Positions 10,478 through 22,460 of a stretch of DNA of 64,000 nt are shown piece by piece; within the stretch, counting starts at the first letter, position 1, and every line of letters begins with the position of its first letter. The position numbers and the translations under genes were made by a program. Where the stretch lies: assembly GCA_002205965.3 (NCBI GenBank), contig NADL03000691.1:1302001-1366000 (forward strand). The letters run 5' to 3'. This stretch comes from Kappaphycus alvarezii (Eukaryota > Rhodophyta > Florideophyceae > Gigartinales > Solieriaceae). Under the pieces are notes generated by a model. The model ran no database searches. It saw only the letters and a program-made list of their open reading frames with translations, and was not told the origin of the DNA.

Positions 10478-10873
10478 AGACTTCTACGCATTACACATCA
10501 TGTAAGAATACAAAAGGTACAAGGATGGTGCCAGAAATATAATAGTTTTTGTACACCAAATTAATTCTCTTCAATAAATACGGAATAGTTTTCTAGGAGA
10601 GCATAAACCCAAATGATAATTTGCTGATAATATAAATACAGTAATTATAACTGTAGAATTTTAAAAACCAGCTAAAAAAATTGCTTCATGCGTAATCCAG
10701 TAGAAAATATGGACCATTGAAAATAGATAAAACTATTTTCGATGAATCACAATCTATGAAGTTGTGTGCCTCTGATAATATATTGTTCCACAAATTTTAA
10801 TCACTTAATTTGATATAGAAATAAGATTTATTAGTTTTTCAACACTTGTCAAACTAGTCTTACAGTTTTCACA
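10478..10873 (-). mobile_element. Copia-like LTR, 5' LTR of copia A
   Basis: This is similar to 4,395-4,797 and has its minus-strand terminus TGTGAAAA at 10,873, preceded by unrelated GGGG. Beyond this point the sequence switches to family E flank, which is present without any copia at 54.0 kb. The gag ATG follows within a few bases of the inner end, so I cannot place a conventional primer-binding site with confidence. Confidence 0.7.
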
Positions 10874-10879
10874 CCCCTA

Positions 10880-11345
10880 AAGTTGTTGGCACTAATCCCC
10901 GCGGACTTTTTTTACGCTTATGAGGGCAAAAAGAGTTCTTATTACGATGTAAGAAGGGGCTAGAAGGTGCATGAAGGTAAAAGGTAATTTACGCAACATT
11001 CCATTCCAGGTATATCCACACTGCCAAACAAGTTTACTGGGTAGCAGCCAGCACATCTGGTGCCATAAGTGGACTTCTGTGTTCCTTGCTCCAAGTAATT
11101 GGTGACTCAGGTCGCGCGCGTGGGTCTGATGTCTGAAGTGGTCTTGTGTTCCCCATGCGGTTGTACTTATTTCGAATTTCAAATATTTTGTGATACTTTC
11201 TTAAGAGTCATGTAACAAGGCTTTTTTTCTGGGAATACTTCGCTCTATCATCCCTCTTCCATTTTCGCTATTGATCATTTCAGAAGAATAGGATATTCAC
11301 TTCCAAAACTGTAAGTTGTGACACAAAAGCTGTTCTTTGATTGAA
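10880..11345 (-). repeat. Family E downstream flank, proximal part
   Basis: This matches 22,461-22,945 nearly perfectly and 53,985-54,450 at lower identity. A 96-codon minus-strand frame (11,182-10,892) is shared with the 22 kb copy but not kept open in the 54 kb copy, so I do not call it a gene. The sequence joins 3,948-4,225 once copia A is removed. Confidence 0.7.
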
Positions 11346-11429
11346 GGCACTTGCGGGCAGGGACACTTCGTTTACTACATTCAATTTTTTTACTACATTC
11401 AAGTTTTTTAAAATGCATCAAATGGAATC

Positions 11430-11700
11430 GTGTGAGCGAGAAAGACTAACAGAAAATACTATCAGGATAAATATCTATATTTTTTCCTTAGTATCTTAGT
11501 CCTCTAGATCATAGCCAAAGAGTTCCCTCAAATTATCCATTCCGCCCACGCAGTCCACACAAATATCCGCGAACGGCTTAGAATTCTCCATTGCCTCCTG
11601 CGAAATATGTAGACCATTGAGGACGCCCCCATCCGGTTGCAGAGTCAGGATCACCTGGTCCATATTTCCCGGCCCCTTATATAGATTTTTCAACCCTCAC
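11430..11700 (-). pseudogene. Family E acidic protein, C-terminal remnant (copy E1)
   Basis: The minus strand from 11,693 reads a 65-codon frame with LQPDGGVLNGLHISQEAME, KPFADICVDC and LRELFGYDLED just before the stop. The same order appears at 34,322-34,528 (plus: EPDGGIFSGLHIFKQEIEN, KPFADICGMC) and partly at 49.1 kb and 55.5 kb. The shared C-terminus marks an unknown protein family with at least seven copies here. Only the C-terminal part remains at this locus, since an RLE retrotransposon fragment and other sequence lie upstream. No function is known to me. Confidence 0.6.
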
Positions 11701-11994
11701 AATTCGTAGCACCAATACAGTACCTATGTGACCAATTGACACCGCTACAGAACGGCGCAAAGCCCTCCCTAGAAATAATTAAGAATAAAATTGTAACTCA
11801 GTGACAGCGCAGCCAGCGCAGCATGCCAGCTCATCCAGAGCAGAGTTCCAGCACAGCCAGCGCAGCATGACAAATAATATCTAATATTTTCATTATATCA
11901 CTTTGTATTTCGCGCCTCATTCAGAAAGGACAACTGGTTGAAGGACCTCACTCTTCAGATTACAAGTACAGAGGACTACCAACCTTTCCATTAC

Positions 11995-13087
11995 TCGCAG
12001 TAAACCAACCTATTCCCCTCATTTCACTGCTAAGGGGGCTGCGGGATTCGATTCCGCTGTTGAAGCTACACTGCGAGGGTTGATGGGCGGGGTTTTGGAC
12101 AGCAATACTTTTCGGGAATTGCAACTCCCTGTGGCGCCCTTCGGCCCCCTCAAGCCAACTTTTGGCATTGGGCTTCGCTCTGCGAAGCTCACTGCAGCGG
12201 CTGCGTTCCTTTCCTCCGTGTCCCTCACGCGTGCTCTTTGCTCTACCCTTCTGGCTGTGCTACCGAACACTGCTCTTCATTCATACAAATCCGCAGTTCG
12301 GGCGCACGACGACTGGAAGGCACAAGTGGCACCCGAGAAGGTGGTCCATTTCACGGCTATCGACTCAGTGTAGAGCTTTGAGCAGGGGCAACTCGTCCGC
12401 CCAGTTGAGGAAAAGGCCTTTGATGGCATGCCGAAGGGAGATGAGAGGACTGTTGCATTCCGAGCCTCGTTGTCAGTGGAGGGTTGCAAGGACTGGCTGT
12501 CATGCCAACCGGCTCCGGGGTTGGGTACCTACATCCCGGACCGCAATTACAAGACGTGGTTGCAGTTCTATTGCAGGGTGCCACTGTTTCCTCCAGCTTC
12601 GAAATGCCACAAAGGGGGATACACGACCCTCATGGATCAGTATGGTGACCACGCGCTATGCTGTGCCTATGGATCCACTCGCGGGTGGCGGCATGACTCG
12701 CAGACACGTTTGTTTGCTGCAGATCTCTCCAAAGCTGCCCGACACACTGTCCTCGAGCCGCCGCAACCCGGCCATGCAGTTCGTCCGGACATCAAGGCGC
12801 TTGGAGAGAACGGGGGCACGGACTATTATGACGTAACCGTTATCCATCCCCTGACCCCCGCCCACCTTCCCTCCCTGGTGCGATGCCCACTCAAGCCCCT
12901 TAACCATGCTCGCCTGGGCAAGGACACTCGCTTTGCCGAGTTAATACGTTCCAAGCGTCCTCGGCATCGCTTCATTGCCCTTCCACTCTCCACGTTGGTG
13001 GGCTGGCACCCTTCCGCTCGGGACTTCGCCAACCGGGTTGCGACTCGCATTGCCGCACGGGCAGCCATTCCGATTGCTGATGCGTAG
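11995..13087 (+). pseudogene. RLE-type non-LTR retrotransposon, 3' half with endonuclease
   Basis: The frame begins in the region after the RT (ATLRGLMGGVLDSNTFRELQ) and runs to a stop at 13,085-13,087, with one in-frame TAG at 12,371-12,373. The C-terminal domain shows the restriction-like endonuclease pattern: a knuckle-like segment ending GDHALCC (the expected second Cys of the C-x4-C is replaced), then R-H-D near 12,690, R-P-D near 12,783 and TDYYDVTV near 12,820. It is homologous to the copy at 36.95-38.9 kb (GGVLDPDIFRELQLPM; RHD; RPD; TDFFDVTF), but its codon use and 3' end differ, so it is probably another subfamily. The RT domain is missing, which is a normal 5' truncation. About 170 bases of 3' sequence follow before a copia LTR at 13,267. 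Confidence 0.85.
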
Positions 13088-13266
13088 CGAACATTGTTCG
13101 CTCGTCACGCGGCGAGACTTGCCCAGAATAACGCCAGTTGTTTGTTGGAAGGAGTCTTGAGCGACACTTAGGCCGCAACTTGCAATTGTGTATACAGTGT
13201 ATCCCAGAGAACCTCCGTTCTGAGAGTATGTACAGTAAGTGGTTACCCTATTTACAATAGTCCTAG

Positions 13267-13895
13267 TGTGAAAATTGACCAAATATTTTTATCTCTATCC
13301 CGGTGTCCCACAGTGATGCTGAATTGTGGAAAAATATTTTTCATGGAGGCCCACAATTTATATTTATTGTGAATCATCAAGGAATAATTTTATTTATATA
13401 CACTGACGATATTTTATGCTGAATTCAGTGTGAAATAATTTTTATGTCCTACAGTTGGGTTTTTATATTATACAGGCTATAATTATTGCATTTATGCTAC
13501 CACAAAAATATTATCTGGATGATTGCTTACCTGGAAAATACTGCAATAATAATTGCTGAGCCTGAATTATGTCTACCAAAATTATTGAACGGCTCACCTG
13601 ATTTTGTAGCAGGTTCACCCTGGTGTAGAGTATAAGTAGTCTAGGTTGTTAGAAATATTTTTACATCCTTGGGCGATCGAAATATTCCCCTCGATCACAT
13701 ATCATTAAATTTGGTTTTCTATTCATTATTCATTCTAGGTCCAATTGCGGCATTTATTTATTTATTCAAGTTGGAACTATTTATTATCATTTGGATCTAC
13801 CTATCCCAATTATTTTGCACCTAGAGTGCGATTGCTCTTAGCAGGAAAACTAAGTATACCAACCCATTCAAGTAGACCCAATTCACCCAAATTTA
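13267..13895 (+). mobile_element. Copia-like LTR plus gag start, plus strand
   Basis: The segment begins TGTGAAAATTGACC and its first 210 bases are the inverse of 51,535-51,745. The rest resembles the inverse of the LTRs at 10.5 kb and 59.5 kb, including TGAATTATGTCTACC and AGTATAAGTAGTCT near the inner end. It is followed by a gag-start-like reading (GFLFI, YLFIQ, DLPIPI). It is oriented opposite to copia A and B and is cut off where repeat A copy 2 starts, near 13,905. Confidence 0.65.
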
Positions 13896-13909
13896 CCCCT
13901 TCTCCTGTT

Positions 13910-14105
13910 ATCAAAAAAGTTGATCCCTCCGCTGCTGCCCATTGCCTGGATATCGCGTCTCGTGCTGTGGAGACCATGGCGTGGCTCTACGACAGGATAA
14001 GGTGGAGCTCTTGCAAGGTCTTTTGCGGGAAGGGTTACGGATTGCCAAATGCCAGTCTCCTTCGTCCTCGTCTTCCTCTCCGCAATCCTCTGACAAGTTG
14101 AACAT
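13910..14105 (-). pseudogene. RLE retrotransposon, endonuclease fragment (repeat A copy 2)
   Basis: This is the equivalent of 1-176, extended to the left by about 20 bases so that MGSSGG-like codons are visible next to DLARAPPYPVVEPRHG. Its left end is cut by the plus-strand copia piece at 13,895-13,910. In the 36 kb copy the same retrotransposon continues without interruption to its natural 3' end. Confidence 0.7.
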
Positions 14106-14326
14106 TGAGATGTTTAAGTGATGAGCGAAATTTTGTTTTATCCTGCACAGTAGTGCTTCCAAAACCCCTGGGATACTCTGGGTCACAACGGGGGCGGAAT
14201 TATGGGGTAATTTTTTTCGTCGTCTGACACTTCGAGCGGGGGGAGTTTAAGCGGATGTTGGAGAGAAGGAAAGGAGAAAACAGAAATGGGTCTGCGCCTC
14301 CGTGACCCTGTGATTACAACGACTGG

Positions 14327-14503
14327 TCAAGGCAAGCGAGGACGCATGCTATATTAGACGGTACAGCTTGTGCTGCGTGTCTATGTATGAGGACCATTTT
14401 GGCTCTCGAGAAGCTTTCCATTGCCCTCTTGGCGGTATTTGCTGCCAAATCCGAGACAAACGCGTATGCCTCCAGGTGCCATCCTTCCAAATCGGGCCAC
14501 AGC
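14327..14503 (-). pseudogene. RLE retrotransposon C-terminal fragment (repeat A copy 2)
   Basis: This is the duplicate of 400-575 and gives the same minus-strand reading (GWHLEAYAFVSDLAAN; PSNIACVLA). No upstream part of the protein is attached. The sequence between 14,105 and 14,327, and from 14,510 to 15,980, holds no other recognisable gene. Confidence 0.75.
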
Positions 14504-15980
14504 CGACCATATCATTCAAGCATTACAGCCCCCACATTCCTCCCCCTGTAATATGCAGTACAGAGATTATTTACTCCTTATCTAGAGTGCGCACCGACTG
14601 AATGACTACTCAGATAAAGAGTGAACTGAATGGGCCAAATGGGTCACGTGCAGTGGGCCATTAGGCACTGCACAGAATTATCTGTATATCCGCAGATTTA
14701 AGGCAGCAGTTTTATCAGCCCCCCTACGTAGTGGGGGAAATGATGTGGCAGTTTACTTCGTCGCCTGACACTTCTAGCGGAAGGGATCTAAACGGATACT
14801 ACGCAGTCTTCGGAAAATAGCCGCCCTACATTCCTAATCAGTGAAGCACCCCAATCCCCCCCCGTTTTAGCAGAGCGAAATCATAGTGTAACGCAACCCA
14901 GTTCTGGTGAATACAGTACTGTACAATATATTCAGTTATGCAGAACACTGTATTGCCACTCGGGGAGGAAGCTTGAAGACTCGACGAGCAGTGTCTTTTC
15001 AGTGATTCTGTCGGGGTTGTGTTGAATTTGGGGTGGGGCACGGGGGTGCTTATACCGTAACAGATCCTGGCTGAATGGAATTTGTTGTGAGTGACATTTA
15101 CGGCGAGTAAATTGAGCCGGCCCTGCAAGGAATGTTATTTAGTGTTACCCATCTGTTGCAACAGATAGAAATTGGCAGCGAGTGCGACTGAATGCATTGG
15201 ACGGTTGAGAACAGATAAGACGAATACAGGTTTATATATTTGTACAAGCATCTACATCTGCACCAGTGTATCTCGCGGTACAGTGCTGGACATCGAAATA
15301 TGCTACGTTGTACATTGCAATTTAGTATTTGCTAATCATGAACTTACTGTATGTAGCATGCTGCTTCACGGCTAGCTGGTCAGAAAGGAGTAAAAAGAAA
15401 AACCACCGTGCAATACTATCAGTGACGACTTATCGCGCACAATACTCTAGCGGCGTGGATACAGCCGACCACATCTTCCATAAATTAAAACAGCGCAGAA
15501 TTTCCCCTGGCGAGTAAAGGTAGCCATTCAAGTAACCATTCATTTGGGTGACAGGAGAACAAAATGGAGCGAATGGACTACCTCAAACGATACGGGGAGG
15601 TAGACACTGGATACCATTGACGCCCCTGTCACGGCAAAAGTAGCATGACAGGACAAAGCCGCCTTGTAACTGGGTACGATAGATCGAATACAGCTCGAAA
15701 GAGTGAAAACATCAAAACCTTCCCTCCCTGTGTCAGGACACCCAAAGAATACACAGGTCACCTACAGCCCATTCAGCGCCATGTAGAGATTAAGAGGAAA
15801 GGTTTGGGTGTTTTACTCTTGGAAGACGTATCCGACCAGAGAGATTAGATCAGAGAGATTAGTGATGGTTGACAGCAAGGGCGCGGATTCGACAACAAGA
15901 AGTTTTCCGTTGGGGGGCAGAGATTCAGAAGGCGGTAATTGGAGCGAGGTATTGAGAGAAACTTTACTTCAATGAGTATC

Positions 15981-18900
15981 TTCATCATCGTATTCGACAT
16001 AGAAAACAAATGGAATAGTTTTTCAATACTTGTAAAGCATTCCTTTAATTTTCACGCCACTCCCTTTTGAAAAATAGGAGTGGTATATAGTATTATCGTG
16101 TGGAGTGAACTGTATTATGATAAAGAATTTTACTTAAATCCATGAGTACAGATCCATCAAAGGAAGGTAGTTTTAGGATGTTTCAGACTTGAAGGTTCTT
16201 TTCTGTCAACTGGTCGGAAGGATTAAGTCGCCATTTATCCAGATCAATTTCTTACTTCTTTGCTTTAATTGTACCTTCTTAATTTTATATCTGCTCTAAT
16301 GGACTTATCTTTAGGTATACGAAATCTGGAAAGAGAGCTAAATAAATTCTCCGAATCCACAGCAACATGTAGGGAAAATTAATATTTGATATATTTGTGT
16401 ATGTTGCTTCAATAATTTCCTTCTTCAATGGCTTTACCAACAACCAAAATTTCATCAGATGGAAAAGGTTTCACCGGACGCCTAGTATCTATTAGACCGG
16501 TGTCTTCATATGAGGACTACATTTAGCACTTCTTTTTCAATACAATTTTCTTTTACCTCAGCGCATTTCTTGTCCCCCCGCATTATTTCATGAGTGTAGA
16601 TGTCCAATCAAAACAAAATTTTCAAAATTGTTGACCTCGGTTAGAGCTAGAGTAATTTTCCCTCACCAACGTCGGCTCTTCGCAAAAAAGTTGTGAAAAG
16701 GACTTCATTTTGGAAGGAAATATAGTTCGAATTATCGCGGGGTGTCTTAGAAACCAGGGCGCATGTAGAGTAAGAATTACTGTGCTGTAACTTAGTTGAA
16801 AAACGCTTTTTGCAGTAAAACTTTCGGGTTTCCAAAACATATAACTTTCCTAAATGTAATGGAAACTGTCCTCATATGAGGACAAAGTGTGCCTCACATG
16901 AGAACAGTGCTATGGCGGATGGACACTAGATAAGATGTATGACTGATACACGCTAGATAAATGCAAATACCAATAAATTGTATGAAACTATAATTACATT
17001 TTACAGAATCAATAAGAAGTACAGCAACACAAACAAACTTCGTATTTGTAGACCCAACTGGCTTCTCTATATCAGAAAGAAAAAATGGTAACTAAAAAAC
17101 TTTCAGAGTTTTCACGGTAAAGATATATACTTGTAGAACTAGACGACCTCAAATTTCGAAACATCGAAGATTGAATAGATAAACCATGAACCAACGGATT
17201 GGATCTCTTTTTTTGTAAATAAACTGCTGTCAAAGCATATTTTAGAGAAGACACACCATATTTAAATAGACAATGAAAAATTTAATCAATTAGGATAGAA
17301 TTCCTCTAAAGAGTTCATTTTTCCATCCGCCTGTTTACGTCTATCTATCGATGATAAGTTTCACAGTAAGCTTATAAGTTTCACAGCAAGCTGATAGGTT
17401 TCACGGTAAAACATTCGTGCTCCTGTAAGACGGGTTTTCTTTTACGGCACTCCCGATTCTGCATTGGCCCCTCTTTCTGTCGGTCTGGGTTGTTGGGGCC
17501 AAGCGCTCACAGTACTGTACTTTTAGCGTACATTTTCGTCTAGTGTAGTTGCGACAGTTTTCTATTTCCTACCGATAACCCCCCATCAATAAACTCAGAC
17601 TCTCTACGTTTTGGTTTTTCTTGCTTTACCTGTGCTGCGGGTGCAGGATTGCAACTATCATATTCTACAGACACCTATCTACCCATACTGCGAACGTCTG
17701 GAATTAGACCGAGTACCCTAAGTTAGAAAGAAGGATAGGTACCCACGCAGACTGATCAAGTCTTCCTCTAATTTGTCAAAAATCGATATTGTATGAGATT
17801 CGAGTCCATTTTTTCCGTCTACTGATACAATAATTTTGCAACCATCAAACTGAAATAATCTAGCTTCATTTAAATAAAAGAATCTGAGGATATTTACGGT
17901 TGTACCAAGCTTGTAGAAGTTCTCAAATTCTTAATTAAATTTCTCCTTAATTTTATCCAGCCCGGTAAAAGGAATGTCATCAACTAAGTTCACTACAAGC
18001 AGAAATAATGACCTTTTCGAAAACAAAAACATGATTGAGGAATATAAACTACCTATTTTAAACCAAGAAAGATAATGCATTGTCAGAATGCAAAAGCCAT
18101 TTACCATTCTCTTTGACTAGACTATCTGAAGCAGCTAATAATATTTTTAAAAAGGCCTTCCATGCATTCTCGAGTAAATCTTACGTAAACATCCCACGAA
18201 GCTGGCTTAGATTGCAGAAATGACCATTTGACATCAACTACTGAAAAATTGAATTTTAAAATTGTTGCGATTGATAAAATATTTCTAGTTGTCAAACGAC
18301 GACAAAAATTATAAGAATCAATATCTGATGATTAATCTTATCATAACAATATTAATGATCAGATCTTGGCAAGATTAATGATCGGATCTTAGTTTTTATC
18401 CTTTTTTTCCTCATTTTAGTGTGATGCAATCTGCGCCTTACAGTAATATTCTCCATCATCTAAAGTAGTAATTTTGTCTAAATCATGAATTGATATTTTA
18501 TTGGCATCTGGAGGAATCCTGAAGACGTTTATTTCTGATCAAATACTGGGAAAACTTTTTCTTCAGTGCTGTATGATTTGAAAGTATACGAGATTGAAGC
18601 AAAGATGCTTGATGGAGTACAAATTCCTTGGATCCAAATCTTTCATGATAAAACTCTTAATCATTTTGTTCGGATGAATTCAATTCCGTTCCAGGTAGCA
18701 ACTCAAATTTCATGAACATCAATTATATCTTTTTCGTTCATCGGAACGTGGACTGGATGTTCAGGTTTAGTGGATTTATTTTCGGAACCTATAAGTAAGC
18801 ATTTGAGAGATAACTGTTCAATAATATCTGACGTTTTATCATAATTCCCAAATATAATCTTATACTGTCGCAGAACACTTAAATTTACGGACTTCGCGGA

Positions 18901-21900
18901 TATATTCTGACTAATATCTTCATTATCACAGCTTTCTTCATTTAAATTTATATTTCTTTAATACCCACCTCCTTATCTTTGCCGGAAATTCCATCCACAG
19001 ATCTACTAATGTATTGATTCATTAAATGTTTCTCTTTTTGTATTTGTAATGAAAGTTAATTTGATGAAACATAATGGCGGAAACCTTCTATGGCTTCATT
19101 AATAAACCTGCCGTTTGGCCGGGTAGCTGTCGCGATTAGAGAATTTTTAATCGGATTTTATAACTGGCATGGGAGACGATTATAATACTTTTTTTTGAGA
19201 TAGCAAATGTATAAGTACTTCCTCAATATAACCAACATCGATAGTTATATCGTTAACTGACTTCGATTTGAGGATACGATTTAATTTCTTTTTAGCAATG
19301 AGCTAATTATGCGCATCAAGTAAATCCTTTGATAGAGCTCGAGTACCAGAATTATCGATAGGTTTAGAATAACATCTATCAGTTTCGTAAGAAGGAACAA
19401 TATCATTACTATAGAAATCATTTGATGTCTGAAATATTTGAGCAATACCCAAAGATTCATTTTTAGAAGCGTCGGAGAATTCTAAACGATTATAATTTCT
19501 CTTAATATTTTTATTTCGAATCAATTGAAATTTTTATGTGTGCAGGAGCCAATAGGACAAAATTAAATCCCTTTTCTTTCAAGATAAAGTTGTAATTATT
19601 ATTGTCAAATGAATGGTCTCCTATAATACTGCAATGGGCCCGAAATATCGCTATCCATAGAGGTTAGGAGGAATAAATGTAATATTCAATTTCTAGGAGG
19701 GTACTAACGTTCCAACAGATAATCTACTAAACTGAATCTATGGTATGAAAACCATCTAGATTTTCCACGAAAAAATGATAATCAAAACAATTCATTAAAA
19801 CCTCGGAGATATTGAACTTGTGGATACTAATCGAAGATGAAGTGGGTTTCGGGTGATTTCACGATGTTTCATGAAACAATAATGTTTGATAAATTTTTTT
19901 GCACTCATTGTCCTTTGTAGAAATTCTATGTAATCGCAATTTTATTTCATCATAAATTAAGAGAATACATACATATTTTTGGGCCTTATTATTCATTACT
20001 TTTTCTCAGTCCAAGATTTATTTTCTATTGTATTGATACAATTGAAACAAATTTCAGACTAAAATGAATTTCCAAATCCATTGGGGTATCCTTTAAATTT
20101 TTTCGCATGTACATAAAAGTGTTGACCATGATCTACCATTGTAATGGAATCGCTTAAATTTTCGGTTGACATAAATTCGATACGATTGTCCTTCACATAT
20201 ATGATATTTTATATTATTGTAAACTTTCTTCCAATAATCCATAGGGATGATCCACTAATTATTAGATGGATCATTTTCACTTCAATATAATTGTCAGAAA
20301 CAGCTGATAAATATAGTAAACAGAGCATTTTTCTTTTGTCACGTGAATGGCCGGCATTTCCATGTTGAAAAAAGTTTGTATCTCGTACAGAATCAGGGGG
20401 GCCATCCAGAGTTTCGTCGAAATCGGAGATAATATGTATAGAAAATGTTCTGGCTCAACATTACCCATATTACTGTATGGTGCTTCATAGGCAAGCAGTA
20501 GACTTGAATGTTATTTGTTCCATAGAGAGTCAAGTAAAGTCGTCTCTTGGTAAATGAGAGCTCGATAAATGGCCCTCTTACTAATTGGCCTCATTTGCAG
20601 TCTACCAAGTATATGGTGAGCTTAAATTACCGAAAAATATATTCAAACAATTTTCGAAAACTTGCCCCTTCGTTCGGAAATTTTAGAGCTAACAGCGTAA
20701 AAATATTTGTAAAATTTTTGAAAATTCTTTTATTATTTCGATATTTTGTACGCTTAAACCCGTCCCTACTACTCCAACTTAGTTAAGCTGCTAGGCATGC
20801 TACTATTGGCAGGTTTTTCGGTAAGTGATCAACCATATATATGACACGAGTGCACTTGATAGTCAGAACCTCTCTTTACTTGGCCGTAAGAACATACCAC
20901 TATAAGTGTCCAGTTATCGAGAGATGACTGCACTGTTTTATCCACGTGAAATATTACGGAACCAGGTTCTTTTCTATTTTTAAAATCTTCCTTATTTTCA
21001 ATTGTTGATGAGGAACGTTTCAAATATTTTCACATTCTCTGAGTTTTCTTTTTCGTCGGCTCAATGTCCAATTTTTTACCACTGGTCACATGATTATTCT
21101 CGCTTTAGTAAAGCAAGGTCTTTTGGGGTGTTTTATGCTTGATAATTCTACTAGATCGTTTGTTTTCTTTCAATGGAATATTTTTATGGATTTTATGGTA
21201 TACGATTTTGCGGGTTTCCGGTGATCTTTCTCGAGATTTTAGTCTTATTAAATGCCCGAATAGGTCATGATATTTCCGAGTATTTATATAAATTAGAGAA
21301 TTATTCCTTTCTCCACATCTGTTTCTTCATCATACTATGCAAACTCTGCAGCCAGGATATATATGCGTTATACTTAATCGTTTTTCAAATTTACAAGCAG
21401 CAGAAATGATATCAACTATTCAAGTAGTGCCGAAGAACCAATAGAAGAGTAAAAATGGAACTTTGCGCATTAACCTGTGATTAAAAAAATTTTAAAGACC
21501 CATTATCTCCTCGAGTGGTGTTTCCAAAATATTTAAGAATTTCTGTAATGGAGCTGATATTAATGATAGAAATTATACCATGTTAATAGCGCTAATAAAC
21601 GCTAATGCACCGTTTCAGACAAAATTTCGGCGTCTGGAGTTTTCTTACAAATGTCAAGGGCTCTTCTATATAATTGATAGACCTTGTATCGCAGTAGAAA
21701 CCTTATAAGAGTTTGATACAGACAATAAATCATAGACATATTGGCATTTTTGAACAGCATCAAAATACTTCTCTTGACAACTTTTGCAATATTCCATGGA
21801 GCTGTTCAGAGATCCCAAGGAATTTCGGCTTTGAAATGATGCCAATGTGATCTGCGCCCATAACTGTAATAAATTTAATGGAATTCGTAGATCCAAATTA

Positions 21901-22024
21901 GATAATTCCAAATAAATGAATTTAAAGGTTGTTTGAATAGGACTAAGAACATTAATAAAAAGGAAACCACTATTTACTGATAGCTGATCGATGGAAATAA
22001 ATCGATAGTCCGAGGCTTGCTCCA
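15981..22024 (-). pseudogene. Copia B: decayed Ty1/copia-type gag-pol, paralogue of copia A
   Basis: This is collinear with 4,720-10,472, with identity by eye from about 88 to 97 percent depending on position. Gag opens at 22,025 with the same MEQASDYRFISIDQL and stays open 119 codons. The protease region (about 20,500-20,110) has APYS but a broken start, and a frame slip splits the FQYG segment. The linker at 19,524-19,303 is better preserved than in copia A (YNRLEFSDASKNES, SNDIVPSYETDRCYSKPID, ALSKDLLDAHN). RT is decayed. About 300 bases at 16,670-16,990 have no counterpart in copia A. The 3' LTR survives only as 15,981-16,063. The element is inactive. Confidence 0.7.
17352..17411. repeat. 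20-bp tandem repeat in copia B, 3 units
   Basis: Three 20-base units start TGATAAGTTTCACAGTAAGC, at the same place in the element as 5,798-5,857 and 47,721-47,800. Confidence 0.8.
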
Positions 22025-22029
22025 TTTTC

Positions 22030-22460
22030 GAGAAGTCTACGCATTACACATCATGTAAGACTACAAAAGGTACAAGGATGGTTCCAGAAATATGATAGTT
22101 TTTGTAGACCAAATTAATGTTCTCCAGTTAATACGGAATAGTTTCCAAGGAATGCATAAATCCAAATAATAATTTGCTGATGATATAATTACAGTAATTA
22201 CAACTTTAAAAATTTCAAACCCAGCTAAAAAAACAACTTTAAAAATTTCAAACCCAGCTGAAAAAAATTGCTTCATGCGTACTCCAGTAGAAAATATGGA
22301 CCATTGAAAATAGATAAAACTATTTTCGATGAATCACAATCTATGAAGTTGTGTGCCTCTGATAAAATATTGTTCCACAAATTTTAATCACTTAATTTGA
22401 TATAGAAATAAGATTTATTAGTTTTCCAACACTTGTAAAACTAGCCTTACAGTTTTCACA
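22030..22460 (-). mobile_element. Copia-like LTR, 5' LTR of copia B
   Basis: This is homologous to 10,478-10,873 and followed, as there, by family E flank. It differs by an internal tandem duplication at 22,201-22,266, which makes it longer than its counterpart. Confidence 0.7.
22201..22266. repeat. 33-bp tandem duplication inside the LTR
   Basis: Two near-identical units start CAACTTTAAAAATTTCAAAC. Copia A has a single unit at the matching place, so the duplication is private to copia B. Confidence 0.85.

Larger units (their letters stand above)
13910..15980. repeat. Segmental repeat A, copy 2
   Basis: This is almost identical to 1-2,053. After the shared ATGAGTATC at 15,972-15,980 the sequence jumps straight into the copia LTR at the point equivalent to 4,720. 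Relative to copy 1, 2,666 bases (2,054-4,719) are absent. The lost stretch carried the secreted-protein gene, the short repeats, the distal E flank and part of the LTR. The copy contains the same two minus-strand RLE fragments as copy 1. Confidence 0.9.

Noticed and set aside
10892..11182. A 96-codon minus-strand frame repeated at 22.5 kb
   Set aside because: The more distant copy at 54 kb does not keep it open, so it is probably chance conservation through recent duplication.
12162..12836. A 224-codon plus-strand frame
   Set aside because: It is in another frame over the RLE endonuclease at 12.4-13.1 kb, which carries the recognisable motifs. This is a GC-rich shadow.
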